DNA of 64,000 nt, taken from Heterotrichella gracilis (taxonomy: Eukaryota; Sar; Xanthophyceae; Tribonematales; Xanthonemataceae). Below the pieces are notes generated by a model that worked only from the letters and a program-made list of their open reading frames with translations, was not told the DNA's origin and searched no databases. The stretch is from positions 248,001 to 312,000 of the forward strand of contig JAULBX010009991.1 of assembly GCA_032358255.1 (NCBI GenBank), written 5' to 3'. The position numbers and the translations under genes are program-made. Shown here piece after piece: positions 21,416 to 34,127 of the stretch (position 1 is its first letter; every line of letters begins with the position of its first letter).

Positions 21416-22600
21416 ATAAGGGACGAAAAGTTCCCATAAAAAATGCAAGACATAAGTGGGTGAATACCGTAGGCTTCTAGCATCAAATTAACGCCCTGGA
21501 TTGCCATGGTATTCAGCGGTGGCCCGTCGAGTGGTGCCCAGTGCTACTTACATGAACATCTGCTAGTGAACAGAACAGTTGGGTCAACTTGCCAGGAGGT
21601 ATTGCCGCACGAATACTGTAACAGCTTGCCTGAAATCAAGTAGGGGGAGTGTGCCTACCATGACGAAAATATCAGAGATGGACTACCTAACCATGACGTC
21701 GCTGCCCACAGGCTGCGGCGCACTGTCCCCCAACCGTTGCAGCGCAAAGAGCGCTCCACCACCACCAACCAGCTGCAATTTGGTCTCAGGCACCATCATG
21801 GTGCGTCAGCTCGCAGCCGTCATAGTCCACTTGGGCCCAGCGCGCGCCCCCCTGCCACTCGCATGCCAGCTGGCGGTTGAAGAAGGCAGCGCGGTACGCC
21901 ATCTCAAGGGGTGTCCTCCTGCGTTTAGGGTTTAGGAGTTAGGGTTCAGGGGGGAGGAGGGGGGTGGAGGTGGGGAGGGGGGGCGAGAAAGCGGTTGTTT
22001 GCCTGGGATGAGGGGCAGGGGGGGGTGGAGGGTCACTGGGGGAGGAGGTCAAATGGGAGAGGAGATGTTGGCAGGGGTTGGGTTCCAACGGGGGCAAAAC
22101 TCCTCTCTGAATTTTCCAAATTCCATTTTTAAATGAAGAATGGATGGGCTGGTTGGCAGCGGATGGAAAAATCTGCCTACTAAATGGACTGCCGTATTTT
22201 CACAGTGACGCCTCCTTTTCATTAATGCTGACAGGAGGCCACAAAAAGAAATGTTTTTGACCCTATGCCAACATTTTTCAAGACTGACCTCTAGACACCT
22301 ACCCACTCCCCAAATCTCACAGAATGAGGCTAACAGGGTGGCAAACTGACCCTTGCGCAGTCCTCAATCCAATGGAAGAGTTGGCGGTTGAAGAAAGTTT
22401 GTAAAAGTTACAAACAAATTAACATATATCTCCTTTATGGGATAATATAATTGTATTTACATTTAATTTATACAGTAATTATATATTTATACAATCAAGA
22501 TCCTAATCATATAATTAAATAATCATTTTGTACCCATGCATGCTTATGCTGCATCGACTGTATGCCCTTTTGGGGCAAGTACAACCATTCTTATAGGTGT

Positions 22601-25387
22601 TAATCAAGGTCTTTCCACCTGTAGTTGCTTGTGACATGCATTAAGTTGGTAAAACAGGCTCGCAAAAAAAGTGAAGTGCTTTTTAATTTTTCCACTGAAC
22701 TTTTTCAAAGGGGCCTCAGCCCCCCCCACCCCCCCCCACCCCCAAAAACATGGTGTCATTTTTTTGGCTGGTGGGTGGCGGAGGTGGATGGTGGTGGTGG
22801 GTGGTGGGTGGTGGCGCACCCGGTGTGGAGCTGAGTGTGTGCGCCAGCCAGGGGGTGGTGGCTGGTGGTGGTGGCTGTGGTGACGCTGCACCCCCATCCC
22901 TGGGACCCCCACCACCCACCACACCGCCAGGGGAGGTGGGGGTTGCTGCGGATGGGTGTGCGGGCTGCGCAGGCGCCCTCTGCTCCACACACACACTAGG
23001 CACTGTGCCATTCCTCAACGCCTGCCCTGCATGTCCCCCACCCACCCGGCGCATGGGCTTGGGCGGTAGCTCCCCCCCCCTTCCCACCACCCCTCCACCC
23101 AACTGTGCCCCACCCGCCACCCCGCACATGGACAGCTTGCCCCCCAAACCTGCTCCATCCGAAGCCTCCAGAGAGAAGAGGGCCAAGGGGGGTAGAGCGC
23201 CCTCCCCTACCGGGATGCCAATGCCACCACTACCTCAGCGGGCTGCATCCCCACCGGAACCACTGGGGATTGCGTGTCCCTTCAGCGCCATCCCCACCGC
23301 CAGGGGGAAGGGGAATTCGCGGGGACTGAATGGCAGCCCCTCAGTCCCATGCCGCCGCAGGGGGTCAAACAGCGCCGGGCAGCTGCCTATCAGCTCTGCG
23401 GATATCTCCCTCCCCATTTGCACCGCCTTGGGTGCTGCCCCCTTGCCTGGTGCTGCAAGCGCCTTCCCGGATTTCCCGCCTTGGGTGCTTCCCCTTGCCT
23501 GCCTCCTCCAGTGCCCCACCTGGCCCATTGTGATAGCTACCGGGCTGGCGGGGTGCGCCACGTGTGACTGTGGGGGTGCTTTGGCCACGGGTGGTGGAGG
23601 TGGTGGTGGTGCTGCTGCTGGTGCTGCTGTGGCGGCGGCAGCTACTGGTGGAGCGTGGGCCACAGGTGGTGCTTTGGCGACGGGTGGTGGTGGTGGTGGT
23701 GGTGGTGGTGATGTTTTCGGCACGGGTGGTGGTGGTGCTGCTGCTGCCACAGGTGGACCTTGGGCTCGCGCGGCGGGATGGTGGGTGTGAGGTTCCGCCT
23801 GTGCCTGGCCCCTGTGGGGCGCCAGGTGGCGCACTGCCTCGGGGAGCTGGCCTGCCCTGTGGGCAAACAACACATCACATACCAGAAATTCCTGTTTTTT
23901 AAAATAATAGCAGACAGGGATCTAGATTCAATGTAAACCATGTCACATACCAGGATTTTATGTTCAGAATTCATCAGAAAGATGATAGTAAACAGGGATC
24001 TACACTTCAATGTGGCTTCATCATGCAATGTGAATTCATCATTCAAATGTGAAGTCATTATTCAACCTGGCACCACAACCACACAGCATTCACAGCCATT
24101 TTGACTTTGATGTGGTCGATTCTACAATCGGTCTGTGGAGGCAATCAAGGGCAAAGGGGCTGCCCTGGTTACCAAAGGCCTTACATGTACAGGTTTTATA
24201 GGTATACGGCTGCCAAGGTAGTGCCGAGTGGCGAAAAGCTGTGCAAGGCCAACTGCCAACCTAGCTGTGATGATGGAACGCAGAGGAGTTTTTCATTTTT
24301 GTATTGGCGTGGTATCATGCCTTGACTGACAACTGAGATAGTATCTCCACCAGAACACCATTTCAGTACGTGGATATAATCACCCAAAAAATGTATCATG
24401 CAATATTCATGGAAATTACATACAATACTTATGGAAATCCACGATAGTACACCAGCATTCACCTGTGGCTCAACTTGTGGGTGCGCCATGTGGCGGGCTA
24501 GCGCCACCCCCCTCCCTGCCATCCTGGCTGGTGGGGCTGCCTGCTGCAGGGGTGGGTGCTGGGGGGGTGGGTGCTGGGTGAGGGTGCTGCACCAAAAGGA
24601 GGACCAGGGGCGGGCGCTGACGGGAGGGGGGGGGGGGTGCTGCAGGGCCGAGGGGAGGGGAACGGTTGGATGCGGCAGGGGTAAGGGATGCTGCGAGATG
24701 GTGTTTGTCTTTAGGAACAGTCGGAGTCCTCACTACCCACACAGCTTATTGGTAGCGTGCTCGTTGCATGGCGAAAGGCACGCAGTGATGCCTGTCAGAC
24801 ATGGAGATGGGTTCCTGGATCACAGGATGGGCACCCCGCCTGCTGCACTGCCCAACCCAGGCAAGCTGCGGCACTTTCAGGTGGGGCATGGCGGCGAGGC
24901 GGGTAGTACTCCCACAGTAAAGCAACCAGCACCACTTACCAGCACAACCCACCGCATAACATGCACGACACCTTTGGCCCTCACACGCACAGCAGCAATG
25001 CACCCGCAAGCGCACCTGGACACATGCCATGCCACCCAGCAGCGCATCCCCTGCTCCATCCCCATCGTCATCATCATCCCCACCATAATTCCCGCACATC
25101 TGGTCGCACAGGGCTGCAGACATCTGCTAGTGCAGGTCCACACTGCCATCCTCCTCATCCCAACCCAGGGGCTCCAATCCATGTGCAGCCGGACATGTGG
25201 ACCCTGACGAGGGTGTTGATGTGGACCCTGGCAAGGGTGTTGCCCTGGCTGGTACTACTTAAGCCCCCACCGGACCACCCTCTGGCCGAGCTGGGGCTGC
25301 GGTGGCGGTAGTGGTGGTGGCTGTGGGGGCGGCTGCGGGTGGTGGTTTGCTGACGCGCCGAGTTTGCAGGGCGTTGTCACAGTGGGA
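22601..25387. other. Low-complexity GGT/CCA-rich region; possible proline-rich coding exons on the minus strand
   Basis: Long open frames run on both strands because of (GGT)n-type repeats. The minus frame 23871-23238 is the better coding candidate: it follows a good acceptor (TTTGCCCACAG), has an FH1-like run of prolines and a mixed-composition C-terminal part (for example AVQMGREISAELIGSCPALF), and is closed by TGA at 23237-23235. The same frame reopens downstream (to about 22716). Other possible minus exons end at donors near 24462 (VEPQ|GTGAAT) and 25015 (CVQ|GTGCGC). No family is recognised, and the plus frame (22750-23790, rich in G, W and P) cannot be excluded. Confidence 0.3.
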
Positions 25388-25424
25388 GGGGGGGGGGGGG
25401 GGGGCCCCCCCGGGGGGGGGGGGG
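25388..25424. other. G17-C7-G13 homopolymer block, possible assembly artefact
   Basis: Seventeen G, seven C and thirteen G in succession. This could fold on itself or form G-quadruplexes, but in an assembled genome such a block often marks a join or polishing error. Confidence 0.8.
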
Positions 25425-28400
25425 CAAGGGAGGGCTTAATTGCAGGGTGACATGTTACTTTTTAGTCCCCTTCTTCAGCTACCCACGGGCCAGCTGATTG
25501 GGTCGTTATAAACTGATTTTGCTCACATGTTTGCAAAGAATTTACTGGGGAAGGGCTTGTTGTAGGTTTATCAAACAAATTTATTGCTGGTGGGGAAGCA
25601 GCTTGAACGCTGTAGGTTTACTTGTGTAGGTGGCCTCTGCCTTTGTAGACACCATGGCACCAGCCAACGACTGCAGCTTGTACTTTGCCTATGCAGCCAC
25701 ACGCCTGCTTCGCAGTCCCTGCCACCACCTCTGGTGCCCTTGAACCCTGTTGGAGCTCTGGGTGTTGCTTCGTTTGGCTAGCATATTCAATAGTAGTACT
25801 ATGGAGCGTGGTGCAACTCGAGGTGATCAGACTCAAATTTTGGTCCACAGTTACAGTGGTTAGTTAGGTACAGTGACTGCCTGTAAGCACCAAGACTACG
25901 AGTATTGCTGAGCCCTGCGCTACGACTACACCAGACAGACGCCATGCTGCAGGCCGTACAATTGTGACACGTAAGGGTATATCAGATCTTTGTGGGCAAC
26001 GCCACGCACTATAAACTTCAATTATCAGCAGCACCGCCAGGCGGGCTTTGAAAGTGGACAGACAAACAGATATATATAGATAGCAACACAGGGTATTAGA
26101 CACCTGCAACAACAGGTGCCGAGACGCAGTAAAAGAAGACCCACTGGCTTTTGCAAGCACCGGGGTTAGATAAGTCACCTGAAAAACAGGTCCTGCCTAA
26201 TAGCAAAGGCCAGTTCACTGTTCGGGGTGTTGGGCAGCACATGAACAGCCTCACAGCCCACAGGAAGGGAAAAAAATTAGCCATGCAGCGGATAGCATCA
26301 TAAATACAGCTTCCTTTTGCAAAGTGTAGGAAACAAAAAAGGGTTTCATTCAACTAAGATCTACGTGAACTGGGCCACGAACAACAGGCCCTGCGAGCGA
26401 TCAACCAAATTTTCTGGAGCAAACCAGCCCCTTGTCACCAGTATGTCCCAGTGTAATGCAGGTAGCAGCAGCGTTCAAGCCACCCATCTGGCCATGCCCT
26501 CAAAATTTCCGTGCGGCTGTGCGACGTGCACCCTAACCTTCTCCCACAGCCGGCGCCGGCGAGGCGACTGCCCAGTTGGAGACGCACACGAGCTGGAGTC
26601 CGTCGCCCCCTCCGAACTCGAGTGGTTTGCCGACACTGCGCACTGCATGGGGGAGCAGCACGCTTGCGTGGGCTGCCTGCGAGGATGGCTCGAAGTCTGC
26701 ACGCTGCGAGCAGAGGTCACTGTGGTAGTCAACTGGCGGGGTTCCCTTGAAACCGGCACAGCAGGCGTCGTCCTTGCCGCGTCTGAGTGGGCAGCCTTGT
26801 GTGTTGGGGATCCAGGCGTGGCCTCGTGGCCTTGCATGGTGGGTGCCGTCTGGGGAGGCTGCCTTTTCCTCTCGGAGCAGTGCTTCCACTGGCCCCACCT
26901 CTCCCACGCAGAGGTAGCAGAGAACTGGCTGGAGTTGTGCAGCGTGGGGCCAGGCTCGCTGGACTCCGATGAGCTGAAACAAGGGCACACATGTCAGAGG
27001 CGGGTTTTTAGAAGAGAACACCTGCCGTCCAAGCAAACGTGGCAGCGTGCTGATGCACGTCCACTGCAGGTGGGCCAGAGACACAGCAAACAGGAGAGTT
27101 GTGGGGCTCACCTGGCCTGGGATTCGGTGCCGCTCCCGACAGCAGCAAACTGACGATGCGGGGGCACGCCCGTTGCCAGCCCACTTCGGCACATGGCTAC
27201 GTAGCTTCTGGAATCAAGAGTCGTCTCTGTGCTCTTGCCGTGTGTATGCAGGCAGGTTTGAAGCCTTTGCCTCTTTGCACGACTTGGGTCCAAGTTTGTG
27301 ATAAGTTGCGCACACAGACGGAAACGTTTTGTCTTGTTGCCCATCCTTTCCGAACTTTGGAAGCTTTTTGTGCATGCCACGGGGCCTCTGTGACTCACCG
27401 AGAGGCAGACTTGGCACTTTTTGTTCGTAGTCCCAATTGCGCTTTGAGTCATCTTCCAGCCAAACCCTGCAGCCACGTCAGACGCCAGGCGCTTTTCGCA
27501 GACCCTTTTGCAGGACAACCGGCAGAACCACGCAATATGGCGTCATTTACAAAATTACGGTATGCCGCGGCCTCGCGCGGCAGCGCGATCGGTCCACGCG
27601 CGCCACTGCTTTCGTAGAGTCAGCACTTTTCCGGCCGAGCACCACTCATAAAAGCCGGAAAGCGTACCAGACGACGAGCTTTTCCACTGTACGAATTGTA
27701 CCCAATTAGTACCCTGTACAAATACCATCTAGATGCATCTGTACCATTGCCCCCTTGGGTGGACGCGTGTTCGTCAGTGCCGGTTCGATGGCGGGGCCGT
27801 GGGCCACGCCACAACTGTGAACAGCTTTTTGGGGGGTTATTGCCCAATTCAAATGGGTTACGTCAGGGTTCCCCGACGCTATGGTATGGACGTTGTGGAC
27901 GTTATGGACGAGGATTGGGCAGTGACTTCAAGAGGGGTATGGGCCCACCTCCCCAGCTAGCCACCTCGTCAGTTGGGCAGGCCGGCATGCCAATGACATG
28001 CGGGTCAGAGTTCTGTGGGGTCTGGTCACCTAAAACCATTACTACAGCGACCCATTAATTCAGGTCGACTCACTGGGAGGCTGGGACAAAGGTCAATATG
28101 AAGCGCTTGCAAACCACCGAAGAACGTGCAACCCATTTGTAGTTACAGCAAGTGGCAAACTTGAAGTTATCGATTCACCACAGAAGACCTTCACACCAGT
28201 TTAAGTCCAATGTGTGGTGAACCAAGTAAGGTGGAATGTAGAGCAAACAATTGAAGCCAGAAGTGACGGTAATCTATCTATTAAATAGTCAAAAGCGGAC
28301 ACCTGACCCACCCCCATGCTGTCAACCTACCCACACCAAATGTCAGCAAGCCAAGAAAGGAGAAACATAATGCCCCCGCGCACCACTAGCCAGCAATTGA

Positions 28401-28669
28401 GAAATACACACAGACTGGGCAGCCTCCATTGAAACAAGGCGTGGGTAACGAGGAAAGCACTGGGGAGCAGAGCTGGCGGTGGCCATGCGGGCACGGGGGC
28501 CGCGGGGGCTGGCATAAATTAATAATTGGGATTCAGGGTTATGCAAATCAAATTGCGAGGGCGCCTGGCTGCCAGCAGCTTTATTGGCCACGAGTGTCTT
28601 GTGACTCTGCCTCAATATCATAGGAGACAGTACTACTCTGTATCAACCATGCCCAACGCCCTCCTGCTG
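25425..28669. other. Region with overlapping unassigned open frames
   Basis: Between 26317 and 27192 long frames are open on both strands (278 codons on plus, 26317-27153; 219 and 171 codons on minus). Minus frames follow acceptor-like 'cccttgtttcag' (about 26978 on plus) and 'cccacctgcag' (about 27067). None matches a family I know, so I leave them unassigned. 27540-27620 is locally CpG-rich and could be a promoter. 27880-27910 has a small 'tatggacgttgtggacg' repeat. A TGTAA on the minus strand near 28143 may serve the GT34 gene. Confidence 0.4.
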
Positions 28670-31233
28670 CTATTGGTCAGCCCCTCCTGGTGCATACTTG
28701 TGGGCCTCCGAGTGCCACGCCGCACCAAACCGCTCACCCCGGTCACCAATCCCGCTGTTCACCAAGTGCACAAGGAAGTCCCCTGGCTGCCACTCCGCCC
28801 CACAGTACTGCGCGGCTGGCTGGTCAAACGCGTTGATCATGCGCTGCGGGACTATCTTCACGCGGTTGCGCACGTCCTTGTTCTGCATCCAGAACATGAG
28901 CGATGACTGCTCCCACCACTCTGCAGCCAGGTGCGCATCTGTCTTGAGCCACGTGGCCACCATGAGGTGCAGCGCCCAGTCGGAGCCCCGCCAAATCATG
29001 CTGCCGGCGTTGATGCCGTTGCAGTCTGCCGAAATGATGAAGTCGTAGCGGGGGTCCACTATGTCCTGCAGGCCAATGCTGGGCTCCATGATCACTGTGT
29101 CAAGATCTATGATCCAAATCCAATCATACTTGCGCGCGTTCTCCATTACCAGCAGCAGCTTGTGCCACGAGGGGTGGCGGTCGACTTCGTGCAGGGACGA
29201 TGAAACAATTAGTTCATAGCCATGAAGGGCTGCGTACTCGCGCTTGTTGGTCAGGGACTTCTGCGCCCAATCTGCGCTGCTGTCTGTGCAAAGGAGCAGC
29301 ATGAGGAACTTGGGGGTGGAGCCTCCTGCTGCGCTGGCTGTGTGGTAGCCGTGCCCCTGTTTGGCGCTGGATTCAAAGTATGCATCCATCGACACGCTGC
29401 GGTTGGGTGTCGACATCCATGCGCGCAGGCTGTCAAGATGTCTGGACACATCATCTGCTTGCTGCACCTGCCCCGCAATGTGCGCCACCTCAAAAGCTGC
29501 GCCCGCATGCAGTGGGTCAATGGCCCTGGGCAGCAGCTGGTCAATTATCGTCTTCACAGTGCGTGCGGCACCCTGCACAGCAAAATATAGCAAGGTTGTT
29601 GCACCTTATCCCCTTGCACGTGCACTTTTGTGCCCTGTGCAATGGACATGCACATCAGGGTAGCAATTTAATCCCATGTGGCATGCGGTGGCATTTGGGG
29701 TGAAGATCCTTTGCAATGATTCGTACATGTGTGCGTAAATGTGTAGAAAAAAGGTACATTGCACGTATTATGAAGTACATACTGCACCATACCGTCAAGC
29801 TTGCGGTGCCGGTTGACAGCTCTGCCAGGCTCGATTTGAGTTGGCTGGCGCCCACATGGCACGCCTCAATTGGGTCATGCTCATTGGCAGCTACCTCTGC
29901 ACGGATCTGCACACCAAACATGTTATTATCACTTCAACGCAATGCCAGTGGATGAGATCATATCCTGCTTATATCCCAACCAGGCACTGCATCCTCACTC
30001 ACCCACACCAGGTGTCGTAAAACATTGCATCGCCACACAACGCATCAGATGCCAGTTGGCAATTGCATAAACTCACCGTGGCACTCATTGTTGCCAGGGA
30101 CTGATCCACGTGCCCCTCTGCTGCCTCCTTGACTTGCTGCACCAGGCTGGTTGTCCTAACCCTCCAATGCTGGTCAAGCGCAGGCGCCAAGCCTTGCTGG
30201 CCGTACCTCAGCACCAGGGCAGCCGCCTCAACCGCAGCGCCCAGGCTCCGTAGGCGCCAATGAAGTTCAGCATGCTGCTCCTGCTCTGGGGTATCCTGCG
30301 CCGTGGAAAGACTGGCCCTCAGCTTTGCAGGTTAGGTGTTGCAATAGAGGGTGGCCAACCACCATGATGGTCATGATAATCTGATGGCACAATGCAGGCC
30401 ATACAATGCAGCAACACCTGGTGCAGTGCCTCCACATGTGTTGACAACACATATTGCCCTCGCGTGACTGGTGCAGAGGCATTGTGTGCAATAGTTGGCA
30501 CAGCAGGCAATCAGCTAATGATAAGGATTTGATGGATGAGGGCTATCTGTCTCACCAACTCATATGCCTTCGACTTCACCCTGCCCATCTCGGCCTTCAG
30601 TAGCTCCTGCAGAGACAGACATGCAGCACTCACTCATAAGGCATGAAGATGTGAATGGAAATCAATGCAGAGTACGTGCACATGCAACGGAAAGGCAGTG
30701 CAAAAGCGTTAGCCAGGCGCACGTTCTCAGCTTGCAGCCTTCGCAGTTGGTTGGCAGCTTCGTCCAAGTGCGCTTGCAGCGTGCCCTCCTGCAGCCAGTG
30801 GCGCAACACGCAAGGGTCAAGCATACCCTGCTTGGGGTTGTGCACCTTTTGTGCATGTGAACTCTACCAAACAGGTTGCATGGTCACCTCTGTGCAGGTG
30901 ATGGCTCGATGGTGCCAGTACTAGGGTGACCTAGTGTACCCTACTAGGGTGATGGATGACCTAGCTGGGGGTTAATGGCAGGCCCACATGGCAGGCATTG
31001 TGAACCAGGTTGTCGCAGTGCACTCTGTATCGCACCTGCTTCTGCATCCATATGAGCAAGGTGCTGCTGACGCACAGCGCCGCCACCACTGCCAGGCCAA
31101 CAGCTGGCCAGGCATTCACCATGTGCCCTAAGGGCACCAGGGGTATTGGTGAGAACCTGGCGGGCTGGTTGCCTCCACAGCTGCGGCTGCTGTGCAATAC
31201 TGTGTAAGGTGCACTGCGGATAGGTGCATACAC
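28670..31233 (-). CDS. GT34-family glycosyltransferase (GMA12/MNN10 type), type II membrane protein
   Basis: GT34 enzymes transfer galactose or xylose in the Golgi (yeast Mnn10/Gma12, plant xyloglucan xylosyltransferases). Exons on the minus strand: 31233-31036, 30827-30723, 30606-30556, 30295-30077, 29906-29793 and 29572-28670, giving 529 residues in phase. A short tail precedes a signal anchor (AVGLAVVAALCVSSTLLIW, about residues 45-63). A long stem of about 240 residues has heptad-like helical stretches (ANQLRRLQAENELLKAEMGR). The catalytic part starts near residue 315 (KFLMLLLCTDSSADW), with HPSWHKLLL, the metal-binding DLD (about 385-387) in WIIDLDTVIMEPS, NAGSMIWRGSDWA, EWWEQSS and GDFLVHL. 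The start could instead be ATG 31122, which would remove most of the cytosolic tail. Acceptor substrate cannot be told from the sequence. Confidence 0.88.
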
Positions 31234-32356
31234 TGAGCCAGCTGGTGATAGCTCCCAAGGGGACCCCTGGTGGCATCACAAGTCAGGCCAAATTCTGGAG
31301 GTGCCGCACTGCCAAGGTGTTGAGAAACCCCAGGCCCAACATACCCTGGTAAGCTCTATTGTGAGCACCACGAGCAGGGAAAGTCTCCTTTCTATCAGAC
31401 TGACAAGGTTTTGAACTGGGCAGTTGCTACCATACTCCGGTGGTGGACTCCAGGCAGCACATGCGGGCAAAGTATGCACAGTTCCTGGCAAAGAGCGACT
31501 TGGTGTGCCTCAGAATCTGGGGCTGCTTTCAAAAATTGCTGCAAGCTTTTGGCAAAGTGTAACGCACTACAGGCGTTTGTCCAGTTACTGCACTAACAGT
31601 GATGGGTACAACGTTCAGTGAACAAAGGTATCTTTACTCAGCACCGCTTGCCAAACACCACAGCAGCCAGATGGGCAGTATCAAGTGCGGGTTAATGCGC
31701 TCTGGGTGGCTTACACCTCCTGTTTGAACACCACTGTTCGGGCCAAACGACGTTTCAAATAGTGATCTGTAGTAACACTGGGCAATGTCTCACTCTTAGC
31801 CACTGGCCAGCACGCGCAAAGTCTGAATAAAATGCTCCGCTGGTCACCTGCACGTCTATTAACCGCTGAATTTTAGTCTAAATGCGACGGCACCTGCCAG
31901 AGAGCGGTATGCGTACATGTGGACGCGGGTATATTATGCATGCATGCATTTCCAGCGCAGTGCAGATATATATAGTTGCAGAGCTGTATTCTTGACCACC
32001 CGCAAAGTACTTGCTTTTATCTATGTAGAGTGCAAGTTGGAAGACGTGTTTGCCTCATCAGGGTTGGTGTATTTGGGCTGTTACAGGAAATTGTGGAGAG
32101 TTCAACGTTTCAAAATTGTTAGGCCTGACCTCCACTTGGTGCAGTTTTCAGAGTTCACAAAGTACAGAAATAAACGTGATAAAACAGTATTTTGAAGTAA
32201 GCTGTTCCTTGTCGCAAAGCTGGACAACTTGGTGGGCTGAGGGAAACGTGGTAACATGGCGCACACATACAGGGCGCACAACACCTCCTATATTGAGCAC
32301 ACAAGGAGCCCACACGCCAGTTAACACATATTTCATATGAGATAGATACGTCCCAG
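31234..32356. other. Intergenic region between SurE and the GT34 gene
   Basis: Holds the SurE 3' flank and the GT34 promoter. Contains a 'gcatgcatgcatt' palindrome near 31937 followed by 'gatatatata'. No gene is supported. Confidence 0.5.
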
Positions 32357-34127
32357 TCACAAGCTATGCAGAATGTAGTTTGCCCGCAGTGGCGTGACGC
32401 TTATGTGCCCTTGTTTGATGGCGGACACGTCGCCACCAGGGTCGGGGGCTTCGGCGTTGAACGCCTTCAGCCCTTTAGGTTGCCAGAAGAAGCTCTCCGT
32501 GGCCCCATCCACAGGCTCCACACCCTCCTCCTCTGCCACCAGCCCTGCACACCCACACCCACAAGGCGATGAGCTGGGGCATCAAGAACGCACCCTGCAC
32601 TCAGTCTTCAACTAGTTGCACCACAGGCAGCCATATACCCACCGGTGACACAGCTCACCACACAGCACCAGCACCTCACCGTAGAGGGATGTGTACTGCG
32701 CCGACAGGTCCACGTGTGTGCGCAGCACTTGTTGCTCCCAGTCCTGGCTGCGGTCAGGCGGCCGGAAGCACACCGGCACGTTCACGTTGTACAGGTCGGC
32801 GCCCTCCCCGTCACCTGCGCCCTGCATCTCGTCCCACAGGCTCTGGGTCACCCTGCCAGCTGCCTGCAGCCACACACCAAGCGCCATTTACGCACAGGGG
32901 AGGCAGAATGGTATGAGGATATATACATTTGGCAGGACCGCCTGGACCATGGGCAGGTGGCTGGTACTCCACGGCATTCTTGAAACGTGACAGCGCATGC
33001 CCCAGTCTTGGCACAGCACGGCGCACGTGCATGTGGATGGTACAGGGGTTCTAGGGTTGTTTTGCGACGTGGGTCAAGGGTTGCACACCCCGCACCTCCA
33101 CTGCCTGCTGCACCTCCTCCGGCGTCCAGTTGTTCCAGCCGTACATGAACGGGAAGGAGATGGCGATGCCCTTGCGCCCCGCCACCACACCCTCCAGTGC
33201 AGCGCCCACAGTGCCAGAGGACAGTAGCGATGACCTGCACAGCAGGCAAACTGCTCAACCTCAAGCTCGGCCCTTCCTGGCGCATGCGGGTGCATGCTGC
33301 GGCAGGGTGGTGCAGCTAGCAGGACTGGTCGATGGTCCGTAGATACAACTAACTTCCTTATGCGAGGCTGTTCAGGGTGTGGCGGTATAAGCAAGGATGC
33401 ACTGCGCACACCACCACCCACCAACCAGGTGCCTACCATCCGCCAGCAGATCAGGAAAGTAAACAGTACCCCAGCAGCCACCCCCATGCACAGTAAATGC
33501 ACCACCGCCTGCCCCCATGTGCTTGCCCATGCCCCGCCGCCCTGCCCCGCACCTGCCCGTGTTGTGCCCCAGATTTGGCCCTGACACCACCAAGTCGCAG
33601 TCAGGTGAGTAATGGTGCAGCGCAAGGTTGACGCAGCTGGCGGGGCTGGCATCCACATGCACCCGGTGGGGGGACACGCGAGTGGCCTGCAGGGAGCGCA
33701 CATGGCAACACATAGTGGATGCCCGCTGGCATGGACATACAGTCTCCAGTGCAGTTGCAATTGAATTGACATGTGGTGGGGACTGTACACTTGGTTTGCA
33801 AGCATGGTGGTGTTTGGTGTGAGTGGGTGCGTCACGGCAGGGGCGGGTCTACATCTCAGCAGGTGCAGCAAAATTGAAACCAGAATAAATCGAAATTATA
33901 TTTACCTACCCTGCCCCCCGCCCCACCTTGAATGGCCCCTTGCTCACTGCCTTTGACACAAAGCTCTGCTGGTATGCGGGCACGCAGACAAAGGCCTCCC
34001 AGCCTAGCACCTGCTGCACATGCGGCACCCATGCGCGGAAGAAATCTGAGTCAGGGCCGTCGTCGTTTGTCAGCAGCACGCGGCGGGGCGGGGGAAGGCG
34101 TGGGCTGGCGGCGGCGGTGGCAGCCAT
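32357..34127 (-). CDS. surE: SurE-family 5'/3'-nucleotidase
   Basis: SurE enzymes hydrolyse nucleoside monophosphates using a divalent metal. Exons on the minus strand: 34127-33927, 33686-33553, 33234-33096, 32863-32680 and 32544-32357, giving 281 residues, close to family length. The N-terminal strand carries the metal-binding motif LLTNDDGPD (residues 18-26). HVDASPASCVNLALHH, VVSGPNLGHNTG and SSGTVGAALEG follow the family pattern, including the Ser/Gly and Asn residues near the metal. The C-terminal region has YNVNVP and the conserved DVSAIKQGHISVTPL ending. The start at 34127 gives a short Ala/Pro leader; the frame is open far upstream, so an earlier start or a weak targeting peptide is possible. 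Same strand as ARA1 and GT34 but well separated, so not an operon. Confidence 0.93.

Larger units (their letters stand above)
19934..22600. other. Gene-poor AT-rich region with palindromes
   Basis: No coding region is supported. It holds a tandem repeat (20297-20371), perfect or near-perfect palindromes (20449-20469, 20902-20930, 21389-21415) and G-rich stretches near 21930-22050 that include a telomere-like 'gggtttagg'. Confidence 0.6.

Noticed and set aside
23235-23237. TGA as a selenocysteine codon
   Set aside because: Green algae do make selenoproteins, but no selenocysteine-type redox context or SECIS-like stem was visible.
22750-23790. 346-codon plus-strand frame rich in Gly, Trp and Pro
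   Set aside because: It is the reverse reading of GGT/CCA repeats; its composition shifts abruptly and no splice or start context supports it over the minus-strand alternative.
24398-25207. 269-codon plus-strand frame
   Set aside because: Low-complexity start, Cys/Trp-rich middle and no family feature; overlapping frames on the other strand are equally open.
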